64,000 nucleotides of DNA from Alphaproteobacteria bacterium (lineage in GTDB: Bacteria > Myxococcota_A > UBA796 > UBA2385), in NCBI GenBank assembly GCA_020632755.1, contig JACKEY010000014.1:62001-126000 (forward strand), in the 5' to 3' direction. Every line of letters starts with the position of its first letter. The first letter of the stretch is position 1. Positions 1 through 7,967 of this stretch are shown piece by piece. The notes under the pieces were generated by a model. It was not told the origin of the DNA. It saw nothing but the letters and a program-made list of their open reading frames with translations, and made no database searches. The translations under genes were made by a program, and so were the position numbers.

Positions 1-2
1 CG

Positions 3-56
3 CGGGGCAAGGTGGACTACGCGGCCCTGGCCCGCCGCGTCGGAGGTGAGGGGTGA
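3..56 (+). CDS. C-terminal end of an AMP-binding (adenylating) enzyme, partial
   Basis: Only the last 17 codons are inside the window. They read RGKVDYAALARRVGGEG and then TGA. GKVDY followed by a Leu two residues on matches the A10 motif at the end of acyl-CoA ligases and NRPS-type adenylation domains, where the Lys contacts the acyl-adenylate. The TGA overlaps the GTG start of the next gene (GTGA), so the two are probably translationally coupled. Seen: the motif and the overlap. Inferred: an acyl-activating enzyme that feeds the LuxE/LuxC pair downstream. The call rests on a very short stretch. Confidence 0.6.
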   Translation, partial: RGKVDYAALARRVGGEG

Positions 57-1114
57 GCCTGGACGAGCTGCTGTCCGGACCGGTGCACGCGCTGCCGCCT
101 GCCGAGAAGCGGGCGCTGCTGCGGTCTGGCCTCGAAGAGCTCACGGCCTGGCACCGGGCCCGCTGCCCCGACTACGCGCGCATCGTGGACCGCCTGTGGC
201 CCGACCGGGCGCCGGCCCGCGAGCTCGCGGACCTGCCGTGGCTGCCGGTCGGCCTGTTCAAGCGCCGCACCCTGCAGAGCGTGCCGGACGACCGGGTGTT
301 CCGCGTGATGCACAGCAGCGGCACCACCGGCCAGGCCCGCAGCCGCGTCGTGCTGGACCGCGAGACCGCCGCGCTGCAGGGCCGCGCCCTGGCCAGCGTG
401 CTGCGCACCCTGCTGGGCCGACAGCGCCTGCCCATGCTGGTCGTCGAAGCCCCGTCCGGCGCTCGCGGCGGCGACCGGTTCACGGCCCGGCAGGCCGGCG
501 TGTTGGGCATGCTGCCCTATGGCCGCGACCACTTCTTCCTGCTGGACGACGGCGGGCAGCCGCGGCGCGACGACCTGCGGGCCTGGCTGTCGGCCCACGG
601 AGGCGCGCCCTTCCTGATCTTCGGCTTCACCTGGATGGTGTGGCAGCAGCTGGTCCACGGCGACCTGGGCGCGGATCTGTCCCAGGGCGTCCTGGTGCAC
701 ACCGGCGGCTGGAAGCGGCTCGTGGACCAGGCGGTCGACCGCGCCGAGCTGCGGCGCCAGCTGCAGGCCGCGACCGGGCTGTCCCGGGTGCACGACATGT
801 ACGGCATGGTCGAGCAGACGGGCAGCGTCTTCCTGGAGCTCGAGCCCGACCGGCTGATCGGCCCGGCCTTCGCCGACGTGCTGGTGCGCGATCCGCAGAC
901 CCTCGAGCCCCTGCCGGCCGGTCAGCCCGGCCTGTTGCAGGTGCTGAGCCTGCTGCCGCGCAGCTACCCGGGCCACAGCCTGCTCACCGGCGATCTCGGG
1001 GTGGTGGTGGAGGAGGACGGGCCGGGTCCCCGAGGCCGCCGCTTCCAGGTCCTGGGGAGGGCGCCGCGGGCCGAGCTCCGCGGCTGCAGCGACACGCAGG
1101 AGGACGCGGCATGA
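53..1114 (+). CDS. LuxE-family acyl-protein synthetase / ligase
   Basis: A 353-residue protein of the LuxE family, which activates a fatty acyl group with ATP and transfers it to a protein thiol or to LuxC. The Ser/Thr/Gly-rich nucleotide-binding stretch HSSGTTGQARS lies near residues 86-96, and YGMVEQTGSVF near residue 250 resembles the adenylate-forming core. Start chosen: GTG at 53, overlapping the TGA of the upstream adenylating enzyme; its own stop overlaps the next ATG. Length is close to classical LuxE (about 370). No luciferase subunits are present. LuxE/LuxC pairs also occur in polysaccharide clusters, and the glycosyltransferase and sulfotransferase next door favour such a role (inference). 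Confidence 0.85.
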   Translation: MSLDELLSGPVHALPPAEKRALLRSGLEELTAWHRARCPDYARIVDRLWPDRAPARELADLPWLPVGLFKRRTLQSVPDDRVFRVMHSSGTTGQARSRVVLDRETAALQGRALASVLRTLLGRQRLPMLVVEAPSGARGGDRFTARQAGVLGMLPYGRDHFFLLDDGGQPRRDDLRAWLSAHGGAPFLIFGFTWMVWQQLVHGDLGADLSQGVLVHTGGWKRLVDQAVDRAELRRQLQAATGLSRVHDMYGMVEQTGSVFLELEPDRLIGPAFADVLVRDPQTLEPLPAGQPGLLQVLSLLPRSYPGHSLLTGDLGVVVEEDGPGPRGRRFQVLGRAPRAELRGCSDTQEDAA

Positions 1115-2337
1115 GGGTCCGCCGACACCTCCCCGATGCCGCCGAGGTCGACGCCGAGGCGCTCGTCGACGAGCTGCTCGCCGCGCCGTCGCTGCCTCCC
1201 TTCGCGCCGCCGCTGGTCGATGCCTGCGCGGGGCTGTCGGCCGCCATCCTCGCCCACCCGCGGGCCCGGCTGCTGCCCGAGCTGGTGGCGCTGGCCTTCT
1301 CGCTGCGGCCCGCCGAGCTCGCGCGGCTGCAGGCCGACTTCGAGGCCCGGGCGCGGCCCGACACCGTGCGAGTGCCCCGCGGGCTCGTGCTGCACCTGCC
1401 GCCGGGCAACGTGGACACCCTGGCCTTCTCGACCTGGGCGCTGTCGCTGCTGGCCGGCAACCGCAACCTGGTGCGGCTCTCGCAGCGGGGCGGCGACGCG
1501 GCGGCGCTGCTGCTGGCGCTGTGGGCAGACGTGCTGGCCGGCGCCGACCCGACGGTGCGGGCGGGCAACGTCGCGGTGGCCACCGGGCACGACACCGCGC
1601 TGCTGTCGGTGCTGTCGGCGCAGGTCGACGCGCGGCTGGTCTGGGGCGGCGATGCGGCCGTGCGCGCCGTGCGCCAGGTGCCGCTCGCCCCCCGGGCAGT
1701 GGACCTGGCCTTCCCCGACCGCTCGTCGCTCGGGGTCTGGTCGACGGCGGCCTTCCTGGCCCTGGACCCAGCGGGCCGGCAGCGACTGGTCGAGGCGCTG
1801 GGCGATGACCTGTCGTGGTTCGGCCAGCAGGCCTGCGCCTCGCCGCGCTGGCATGTGTGGGTCGGGCCCGACGCGGACGCCTGCGCCGAGCTGCTGTGGC
1901 CGCTGGTCCGGACCGAGCTGGCCCGGCGCGGCACGACGCCGTCGGCGGGCGCACTGCTGGAGCGGGTCGAGAGCTGCTTCGAGGCCGCCCTCGATCCGCA
2001 GGTCCAGGCCATCGCCGGCCTGGCCGGGGCGCTCTCGGTGATCACGCTCGGTCCGGGGACGTCACCGGATCGCGGGCGTGCGGGCACGGGCCTGCTGCAG
2101 GAGCTAAACATCCCCGCGCTGGCCGACCTGGGGGGTCTGCTGCACCGCAAGGACCAGACCGTGACCACCTTCGGCTTCGACGAGGACGACCTGCGAGCCC
2201 TGGCCCGCGCCCTGGCCGGTCGCGGGGGGGATCGGTTCGTGCCCGTGGGCCAGGCCCTGCGCTTCGAGTCGGTCTGGGACGGCGTCGATCTGCTCGAGCA
2301 GCTCACGCGGCACGTGACCGTGCGGGTCGGCCGATGA
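1111..2337 (+). CDS. LuxC-family acyl-CoA / acyl-protein reductase
   Basis: A 408-residue protein of the LuxC family (NADPH-dependent reduction of an acyl thioester to an aldehyde; aldehyde-dehydrogenase-like fold). The catalytic cysteine is probably Cys242 in WFGQQACASPR, which matches the LuxC nucleophile motif. GNVDTLAFSTW and LLAGNRNLVRLS near residues 98-125 match the conserved LuxC nucleotide-binding part. The start ATG overlaps the luxE-like stop (ATGA), and the stop overlaps the next ATG. With LuxE and the adenylating enzyme this could form a fatty-acid-to-aldehyde module. The acyl substrate cannot be read from sequence. Confidence 0.87.
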   Translation: MRVRRHLPDAAEVDAEALVDELLAAPSLPPFAPPLVDACAGLSAAILAHPRARLLPELVALAFSLRPAELARLQADFEARARPDTVRVPRGLVLHLPPGNVDTLAFSTWALSLLAGNRNLVRLSQRGGDAAALLLALWADVLAGADPTVRAGNVAVATGHDTALLSVLSAQVDARLVWGGDAAVRAVRQVPLAPRAVDLAFPDRSSLGVWSTAAFLALDPAGRQRLVEALGDDLSWFGQQACASPRWHVWVGPDADACAELLWPLVRTELARRGTTPSAGALLERVESCFEAALDPQVQAIAGLAGALSVITLGPGTSPDRGRAGTGLLQELNIPALADLGGLLHRKDQTVTTFGFDEDDLRALARALAGRGGDRFVPVGQALRFESVWDGVDLLEQLTRHVTVRVGR

Positions 2338-4262
2338 GCGAGGCCAAGGACGCGCCGCGCACGGGCTCCGCCGCCTTCGCCGACCGGCAGAAGAAGCTCG
2401 CCCGCCAGCTGCGCTACGGCTGGGGCCACGCCCGCCGGGTCAGCTTCGTCTTCGGTTGCCAGCGGTCGGGCACGACCATGCTGATGCGCACCCTGGACGA
2501 GAGCCCCGAGACGCGCATCTTCCACGAGAACCACAGCGTCGCCTTCGACGACTTCCGGCTGCGCTCGGACGCCTCGCTGCGCACGCTCATCCGCCTGCAC
2601 CCCGCACCGGCCCAGATCTTCAAGCCGATCTGCGACAGCCAGGACGCCGACCGCATCCTCGACCGCTTCCCGGAAGCGCGCGGCCTGTGGATCTACCGGC
2701 ACCCCGACGACGTCGCGAATTCGGCGGTCGTGAAGTGGGGCGCCCACCAGGTCGAGATCGTCGACGCGATCGCCCGAGGCGATCTCGGCAGCTGGGGCTG
2801 GCGGACCGAGCGGCTGGCGCCCGACGTGGTCGAGGAGATCCGCCGCGTTCACCGGGACGACCTGACGCCCCACGAAGGCGCGCTGCTGTTCTGGTACCTG
2901 CGCAACCGCTTCTTCTTCGACCTGGGTCTGGACCGGCACCCCCGGGTGCTGCTGGTCCGCTACGAGGACCTGGTCACCGACCCGGAGCCGGCCTTCCAGC
3001 CGGTGTTCTCGCACCTGGGCGTGCCGTGGCGCGACGACGCGGTCGCCCGCGTGCGCAAGAGCTCGATCGGCCGCCGCCCCAGCCCCGAGTGCGACCCGGC
3101 GATCCGGGCGCTCTGCGAGGGGCTGCTCGAGCGGCTGGACGCGGCGCTGACCACGCCGCCGGAGCGGCCGCTGCCGTCGCCGGTGCTGCTGGTCACCAAC
3201 TCGATGGGGGTCGGCGGGGCCGAGCGCTACGTCGTGACCGTCGCCAACTGGATGGTCGAGCGCGGCGCGAAGGTCACCGTCACGGCCGAGCCCGGTGACC
3301 TGGCCGCGACGCTGGATCCGCGGGTCCGCTACCAGCCCGAGCAGCTCATCAACCTGCGGGCCGGCATCCCGCGGGCGGCCGTGCGGCTGGCGCAGCTGAT
3401 CCACCAGGAGAAGCCGCGGGTGGTCGTGGCCAACTCGCTCGTGTCCAGCTGGGTCGTGCGCCTGGCCCAGCCGTGGGGCCGGGCCCCGCTGGTCACCGTG
3501 GCGCACGGGTGGCCAGCCGACCGCTACCGCTCGGTCGCGCCGCTGATGCGCGTGTCCGACGTCGTCGTGGCCGTGTCCCCGGAAGTCCGCGACCAGCTGG
3601 TCGCCCACGGCCTGCCGGCGGATCGCTGCCGGGTCATCCACAACGGCGTCGACTGCCGCCCGCTGCACCCGCGCACCGGCGCGGCGCGGGCGGCGGCCCG
3701 GCGCGAGCTGGGTGTGTCCGACGACGCCCTGGTCGTCGCCCTGCTGGGGCGCCTGTCCGCCCAGAAGGCCCACCAGCACGTCATCTCCATCGCGGCCGCC
3801 CTGCGCGGCGACCTGCCCCACCTGCGCTTCGTGCTGATCGGCGGCGGTGAGCGCGAAGACGAGCTGCGGGCCCTGGCCGCCGAGCAGGGGGTCGAGGACC
3901 GCGTGCTCTTCCTGGGCATCCGGGCCGACGTGCCCGAGCTGCTGGGCGCGGCCGACATCTACCTGTCGACGTCGGACTGGGAGGGAATGCCCCTGTCCAC
4001 CATCGAGGCGATGGCCTCCGGCTTGCCCTGCGTGGCCACCTGCACCGAAGGCACCAGCCTGCTGGTCACCCCCGAGTGCGGCGCCGTCGTGCCCGTCGGC
4101 GACGTCGCGGCCCTCACCGACGCGGTGCGGGCGCTGGCCCAGGACCCGGATCAGCGGGCCGTCCAGGGGGCCGCCGCCCGCAAGCGTGCCCTGGCGCACT
4201 TCAGCCACGACCGGATGGTGGGCGACCTGGTCGAGGTGCTGCGCGGCGTGGTGCCCGGCTAG
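2334..4262 (+). CDS. Sulfotransferase-glycosyltransferase fusion protein
   Basis: A 642-residue protein with two enzyme domains. Residues about 35-265 form a PAPS-dependent sulfotransferase: the 5'-phosphosulfate loop is QRSGTTM (43-49), and YRHPDDVANSAVVKW resembles the 3'-phosphate-binding region. Residues about 284-640 form a GT4-type glycosyltransferase: SMGVGGAERYV at the N-lobe, LGRLSAQKAH in the linker, and DWEGMPLSTIEAMASGLPCV carrying the E-x7-E donor-site motif. The ATG overlaps the luxC-like stop. It would transfer a sugar and a sulfate, perhaps to the same surface glycan or glycolipid. The fusion is uninterrupted and both domains look complete. The stop overlaps the convergent gene's stop in a CTAG. 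Confidence 0.85.
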   Translation: MSEAKDAPRTGSAAFADRQKKLARQLRYGWGHARRVSFVFGCQRSGTTMLMRTLDESPETRIFHENHSVAFDDFRLRSDASLRTLIRLHPAPAQIFKPICDSQDADRILDRFPEARGLWIYRHPDDVANSAVVKWGAHQVEIVDAIARGDLGSWGWRTERLAPDVVEEIRRVHRDDLTPHEGALLFWYLRNRFFFDLGLDRHPRVLLVRYEDLVTDPEPAFQPVFSHLGVPWRDDAVARVRKSSIGRRPSPECDPAIRALCEGLLERLDAALTTPPERPLPSPVLLVTNSMGVGGAERYVVTVANWMVERGAKVTVTAEPGDLAATLDPRVRYQPEQLINLRAGIPRAAVRLAQLIHQEKPRVVVANSLVSSWVVRLAQPWGRAPLVTVAHGWPADRYRSVAPLMRVSDVVVAVSPEVRDQLVAHGLPADRCRVIHNGVDCRPLHPRTGAARAAARRELGVSDDALVVALLGRLSAQKAHQHVISIAAALRGDLPHLRFVLIGGGEREDELRALAAEQGVEDRVLFLGIRADVPELLGAADIYLSTSDWEGMPLSTIEAMASGLPCVATCTEGTSLLVTPECGAVVPVGDVAALTDAVRALAQDPDQRAVQGAAARKRALAHFSHDRMVGDLVEVLRGVVPG

Positions 4263-4272
4263 CGAAGCTGCC
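4257..4272. other. Overlapping convergent stop codons in a degenerate CTAGC-N3-GCT palindrome
   Basis: CTAG at 4259-4262 is both the TAG stop of the plus-strand fusion protein and, on the minus strand, the TAG stop of the glycosyltransferase. The context GGCTAGC-GAA-GCTGCCC resembles the perfect CTAGC-N3-GCTAG palindromes elsewhere in the window but lacks one base of the right arm. It may be a decayed copy (inference). Confidence 0.4.
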
Positions 4273-5374
4273 CGGCGAAGTCCAGGATCTGCGCTGCGCG
4301 TCGATCCCAGCTGTGGGCTTGGACCCGCGCGAGGGCCGCTTCCGCCAGCCCGGCCGCCTGCGCGGGCTGGGACTGCAGACCGGAGATCCCCGCCGCCAGC
4401 GCCGCCGGGTCACCGGCGGGGACCAGCACCGCGCAGGTCTCGTCGATGATCTCGCGCACCGCGGGCAGGTCGGATGCGACCACCGGCCGGCCCGCCGCCA
4501 TGTACTCGAACAGCTTGAGCGGCGACGTCTCGTGCCGCGACTCCTGGCTGACCGGCACGTTGGGCAGCACCAGCACGTCGGCGGCCTTCAGGTGGCCGGC
4601 GACCCGGTCGGCGGAGACCCGCCCCAGGATGTGCAGCCGGGGGTGGCGGTGGGTCTCGCGGAACCGCGCGACGTCTTTGTCGCGACCGCCCAGCAGCGCC
4701 ACGTGCACGTCGTCGCCGAGCAGGGGAACCGCGTCGACCAGGGTCTCGACGCCCTTCCAGGTGTGCAGGTGCCCCGAGTACAGCACCAGCCGGGCGCCGG
4801 GCGGCAGGCGCAGCTGCTCGCGCAGATCGACGGGGACCGCAGCGGCGATGCCGTCCACGTCGGTGCCGTTGGGCAGCACCCGCACCCGCCCGGCCGGCAG
4901 CCCCAGGTCCGCCAGGGCGTCGCGCTTCCAGGCGTTGGTCGAGACCACGCCCCGGGCCGCACGCAGCAGGGTCGCGTACAACCGCTGGCGGCGGCCGGGC
5001 AGCTTGTGCACCTCGACGATCGTCGGGGCCAGCGCGGCGGCGGCGGCCCCGGCCACCTCGTCGCGGGACACCACCAGGGTCGGCCGAAGGCGGCGCACCA
5101 GGCCGGCCACGGATCGGGCGAAGGACAGGCGCTCCGCCGTCGTGTCCAGCTTCCCCCGCACCGGAAGCCACCGGACCTCGAAGTCCGCCGGCACGCCGAA
5201 GAAGGCGAAGGGATCCCGCTCGAGCGGGTTGTCCACGTCCGGCACGGCCAGCACGACCCGCCGGCCCTGGCGCGCGAAGGCGCGGGCCATCGCCACGATC
5301 TGCACGCCGTGCGCCCACTCCGTGGGAAAGCGCGCGTTGGCCACCATCAGCAGCAGGGGCTGCGGCTCGGACAC
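4259..5374 (-). CDS. GT4-family glycosyltransferase
   Basis: A 371-residue GT-B glycosyltransferase. The N-lobe begins LLLMVANARFPTEWAHG; the Rossmann-type C-lobe begins near LVLYSGHLHTWKGVETLVDA; the donor-site acidic motif is in ETSPLKLFEYMAAGRPVVAS. No membrane segment is evident, so it is probably cytoplasmic or peripheral. Start chosen: GTG at 5374, five bases after the TGA of the upstream lipoprotein gene; there is no better in-frame start without running into that gene. The stop overlaps the convergent fusion gene's stop. Likely part of the same surface-glycan function as the plus-strand operon (inference); acceptor and sugar unknown. Confidence 0.85.
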   Translation of the reverse strand: MSEPQPLLLMVANARFPTEWAHGVQIVAMARAFARQGRRVVLAVPDVDNPLERDPFAFFGVPADFEVRWLPVRGKLDTTAERLSFARSVAGLVRRLRPTLVVSRDEVAGAAAAALAPTIVEVHKLPGRRQRLYATLLRAARGVVSTNAWKRDALADLGLPAGRVRVLPNGTDVDGIAAAVPVDLREQLRLPPGARLVLYSGHLHTWKGVETLVDAVPLLGDDVHVALLGGRDKDVARFRETHRHPRLHILGRVSADRVAGHLKAADVLVLPNVPVSQESRHETSPLKLFEYMAAGRPVVASDLPAVREIIDETCAVLVPAGDPAALAAGISGLQSQPAQAAGLAEAALARVQAHSWDRRAAQILDFAGQLR

Positions 5375-5379
5375 GCGGC

Positions 5380-7140
5380 TCAGCCGGCCAGGGGCATGAT
5401 CACGGCCTCGCCGGGCCCCAGCGTCACCGTGTCGACGATGCTGCCGTCGGGGTCGCGGTAGCGGTCGTCCAGGTCGAAGGTCTGGCTGTCGCTGCCGTCG
5501 GGGTTCACCAGCACCACGCCGGCGGTGAACAGCCGCCGGTAGCCGACGCCGACCGCGGTGCGCTCTTCGGTGGGCAGGCCGATGTCGCCCGCCCACTCGT
5601 CGCTCCAGGGGTCGACCTCGTCGTCCAGGTAGCCCCAGGCCGAGTCCTGCTCGCCGTCCCAGGCCATCAGGAAGCTCGCGCGCCCGTAGCGCTGCCCCGC
5701 GGACACGCCCTCTTCCCCCGGCCCGTAGGTCAGGGCCATGAAGCCGACGTCGAGCGCCTCTACGCCCTCGTAGAACTCCACCGTGCTGGTCCACATCGAC
5801 CCGGTGAACACGGCCGAGTCGTCCCAGCGCATCCAGTACTCGCGGAACACGTGGGTCGAGCTGCCGGCGATCTCCAGCGACGCCTCCAGCATCCAGTCCT
5901 CCCACGGGTTCATCGCCACGTTCGGCGTGACCAGGTAGCCGTCGGCGGACAGCGCCGGCCCGACGGCTTCCATGAAGGACACGACAGCGGCCCCGTAGGC
6001 TTCGTCGCTGGCGTATTCGTCGATGGCCGTGCCGAGCGACCCCAGGCAGTGCCCCGGGAAGACGTTCACGTCGTCCATGAACACGCCGTCCCAGCCGTCG
6101 CGCTCCAGCCGCGCCGACACGTTCTCGAGCCAGCGGGCCTGGTAGTCGGCGTTGCCGATGTCCGCGACCGTGACCGAGGTGTAGTCGCAGTAGGTCAGGC
6201 GGTCGCCGTCGGCGTCGTGCAGGAACCAGTCCTCGCCGGCCGCGTCTTCCGCCTCGCCCACCAGCACGCCGGTCGAAGCGTAGGATCCACCGTCGCTGCG
6301 CATGCCGCCGACCTTCTGGTAGACCAGCAGCCGCGCGTCGGGGTTGGCGGCCCGCACGTCGTCGATGCTGCCGTACAGCGCCATCGGCATGATGATGAAC
6401 CGGTACTCGCCGGCCCCGTCGCCGGTCGCGCCGTCGCCGCGGGTGTAGTCGGTGACCACCAGCACGCTGCGATCGCCGGCCGTGGACGCCGAGCCGCTGT
6501 CGCCGCCGCCGCCGCCGTCGCTGCCGCCGTCGGAGCCGCCGTCGCTGCCGCCGTCCAGGCCGCCGCTGTCGGCGCCTCCATCTGACCCGCCGTCGGCGCC
6601 TCCATCGGAACCGCCGTCAGAACCGCCGTCGGCGCCTCCATCGGATCCCCCGTCGGCGCCTCCATCGGATCCACCGTCGCTGCCGCCGTCCAGGCCGCCG
6701 CTGTCGACGCCTCCATCGGATCCACCGTCGACGCCTCCATCGGAGCCACCGTCGGCGCCTCCATCGGAACCGCCGTCGGAGCCACCGTCGGCGCCTCCAT
6801 CGGATCCCCCGTCCGCGCCGCCATCCGACCCGGCGTCGGAACCCCCGTCCGGTCCGCCGCTGTCCACGCCGCCGCCGCCGGTACCGCCGCCGTCGGTGCC
6901 GCCATCCGTGCCGCCGCCGTCGGTGTCGCCGCCATCTGCGCCGCCACCATCTGCGCCGCCGCCGTCGGTGTTCCCACCGTCGGTGCCGCCGCCGTCGGTG
7001 TTCCCACCATCGCCGGCGCCGCCGTCATCACCGCCGTGGTCGCCGCCGCCGGCTTCGGGCCGGAGCGGAGCCTTGAGCTGGCCCCGCTGGCAGGCGACCA
7101 GCGGGAGCATCAGGAGCAGCGCGGGAGCGAGGCGCGACAT
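5380..7140 (-). CDS. Lipoprotein with long SDGG/ADGG linker and GHL15-like glycoside hydrolase domain
   Basis: A 586-residue protein. Residues 1-17 are a lipoprotein signal ending in LPLVAC (Cys17). Residues about 31-218 are a low-complexity linker of DGG, SDGG and ADGG units. From about 225 a folded domain begins VLVVTDYTRGDG, with WLENVSARLERDGWDGVFMD holding a likely catalytic or ligand aspartate pair and GYLVTPNVAMNPW further on; this resembles the hypothetical glycosyl hydrolase family 15 / TM1410-like TIM barrels. Expected location is the cell surface or periplasmic face of the outer membrane, with the domain held away on the linker. A -10-like TAAGAT lies 6 bases before the ATG and there is no Shine-Dalgarno. 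Substrate unknown. Confidence 0.75.
   Translation of the reverse strand: MSRLAPALLLMLPLVACQRGQLKAPLRPEAGGGDHGGDDGGAGDGGNTDGGGTDGGNTDGGGADGGGADGGDTDGGGTDGGTDGGGTGGGGVDSGGPDGGSDAGSDGGADGGSDGGADGGSDGGSDGGADGGSDGGVDGGSDGGVDSGGLDGGSDGGSDGGADGGSDGGADGGSDGGSDGGADGGSDGGADSGGLDGGSDGGSDGGSDGGGGGDSGSASTAGDRSVLVVTDYTRGDGATGDGAGEYRFIIMPMALYGSIDDVRAANPDARLLVYQKVGGMRSDGGSYASTGVLVGEAEDAAGEDWFLHDADGDRLTYCDYTSVTVADIGNADYQARWLENVSARLERDGWDGVFMDDVNVFPGHCLGSLGTAIDEYASDEAYGAAVVSFMEAVGPALSADGYLVTPNVAMNPWEDWMLEASLEIAGSSTHVFREYWMRWDDSAVFTGSMWTSTVEFYEGVEALDVGFMALTYGPGEEGVSAGQRYGRASFLMAWDGEQDSAWGYLDDEVDPWSDEWAGDIGLPTEERTAVGVGYRRLFTAGVVLVNPDGSDSQTFDLDDRYRDPDGSIVDTVTLGPGEAVIMPLAG
6497..7050 (-). repeat. In-frame degenerate repeat encoding the Asp/Ser-Gly-Gly linker
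   Basis: Short units of 9 to 12 bases encoding DGG, SDGG, ADGG and TDGG recur across about 550 bases of the lipoprotein gene. Longer blocks (SDGGADGGSDGG and VDSGGLDGGSDGG types) recur with small codon changes, which points to expansion by slippage or unequal recombination. Similar but much shorter linkers follow the lipobox in other lipoproteins of the window. Confidence 0.85.
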
Positions 7141-7146
7141 GTCTCG

Positions 7147-7152
7147 ATCTTA
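7147..7152 (-). promoter_or_regulatory. Leaderless-type -10 hexamer TAAGAT
   Basis: TAAGAT on the minus strand is followed by six bases (CGAGAC) and the ATG of the linker lipoprotein at 7140. There is no Shine-Dalgarno. With the usual 6-7 base distance from -10 to start site, transcription would begin at the ATG. Confidence 0.5.
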
Positions 7153-7194
7153 GTCGCTCGCTCGCCCATCCGGGCGGTGGGCGGCGCCCCGGGC

Positions 7195-7827
7195 TCAGCC
7201 CTCGCAGCGGCCGACGACGTCCATGCTGAAGATCTCCTCGGTGCGGTCCCACCAGGACAGCGAGAGCGACTCCCCGTCCTCGGACACCACCACCTCGACG
7301 ATCGCGTCGGGGAGGGAGTGCACCAGCGCGGCGCGGTCGAGGCCCTCGGCCTGGAAGCGGACGCCGCTGCGGCGGACCACGTGCGAGGGGCAGGGCTTGA
7401 CCCACGAGGCGGCCTCGGCGCCGTCGAGGGTGTCGAGCGCGTAGTCGACCAGGGTGGTCGCGGCCTGCAGCGCCTGGGTCTGCGCGTCGTTCTCGCCGCG
7501 GACCCGGAAGTCGACGATCCAGCTGTACTCGGGCCCGCTGCCGTCGTCGTCGTCGCCGTCGTCCACCTCGCCCTCGTCGAGCACCAGCGCGGTCAGCGCG
7601 TCGCGGGCCTCGACCGCCGTCGCGGCCTCGCCCTCGTCGTGGCACATGCCGAAGTTGTGGCCCATCTCGTGGGCGATGGTGTCGGCGGTCCAGGCCGTGC
7701 CGTCGGTGCTCTCGGAGCCGTCGTCGTAGAGCAGGTGCGTGCAGCTGCAGGTGAAGTGGATCTCCTCGGTCGTCAGGGCGGCGGCGGGGGCGGCGAAGAG
7801 CAGGGAGGAGAGCAGCAGGCTGGTCAT
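7195..7827 (-). CDS. Small secreted protein with a metzincin-type HExxHxxGxxHD zinc motif
   Basis: A 210-residue protein with a clear N-terminal signal peptide (hydrophobic LLLSSLLFAAPAAA, cleavage expected near residue 18). Residues 53-64 read HEMGHNFGMCHD, matching the metzincin zinc motif: His53, His57 and His63 as ligands, Glu54 as general base. Reprolysins and astacins normally have 80-140 residues before this motif; here the mature protein has only about 35, and no obvious Met-turn follows. An acidic stretch (EGEVDDGDDDDGSG) lies near residues 90-105. Very high G+C at third positions supports a real gene. It may be a minimal protease, a truncated one, or a zinc-binding protein without protease activity. 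Confidence 0.65.
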   Translation of the reverse strand: MTSLLLSSLLFAAPAAALTTEEIHFTCSCTHLLYDDGSESTDGTAWTADTIAHEMGHNFGMCHDEGEAATAVEARDALTALVLDEGEVDDGDDDDGSGPEYSWIVDFRVRGENDAQTQALQAATTLVDYALDTLDGAEAASWVKPCPSHVVRRSGVRFQAEGLDRAALVHSLPDAIVEVVVSEDGESLSLSWWDRTEEIFSMDVVGRCEG

Positions 7828-7893
7828 GGGGGGCTCCGGGTTCCGCCGAGGGGTTCTCTGCTCGGCACGACACGAAGCTATGGGTCGCCCCCG

Positions 7894-7920
7894 GGTCCGA
7901 CATCGGACCTCTGTCGGACC
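7894..7920. promoter_or_regulatory. Perfect 9-bp inverted repeat in a divergent intergenic region
   Basis: GGTCCGACA (7894-7902) and TGTCGGACC (7912-7920) are perfect inverted copies around a 9-base loop that holds another CGGACC. The element lies between divergent genes starting at 7827 (-) and 7968 (+), about 20 bases upstream of the TACCAT -10-like hexamer of the plus gene. The position suits an operator; a hairpin in RNA is also possible. Confidence 0.4.
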
Positions 7921-7939
7921 TGCCTCCCTCCGGCCCTGC

Positions 7940-7945
7940 TACCAT
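7940..7945 (+). promoter_or_regulatory. -10-like hexamer TACCAT (leadered class)
   Basis: TACCAT lies 22 bases before the ATG at 7968, which has a Shine-Dalgarno (GGGAG). A transcript starting 6-7 bases after the hexamer would have a short leader holding that site. Confidence 0.4.
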
Positions 7946-7967
7946 GCCCCTCCACCAGGGAGCGGAC

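Noticed and set aside
53..2337. Bioluminescence (lux) operon
   Set aside because: LuxE and LuxC families are present but no luciferase subunits or LuxD; neighbours point to glycan or lipid modification.
6497..7050. Long plus-strand frame rich in Pro/Ser opposite the linker repeat
   Set aside because: Mirror of the Asp/Ser-Gly-Gly coding repeat; no start signal and no domain.
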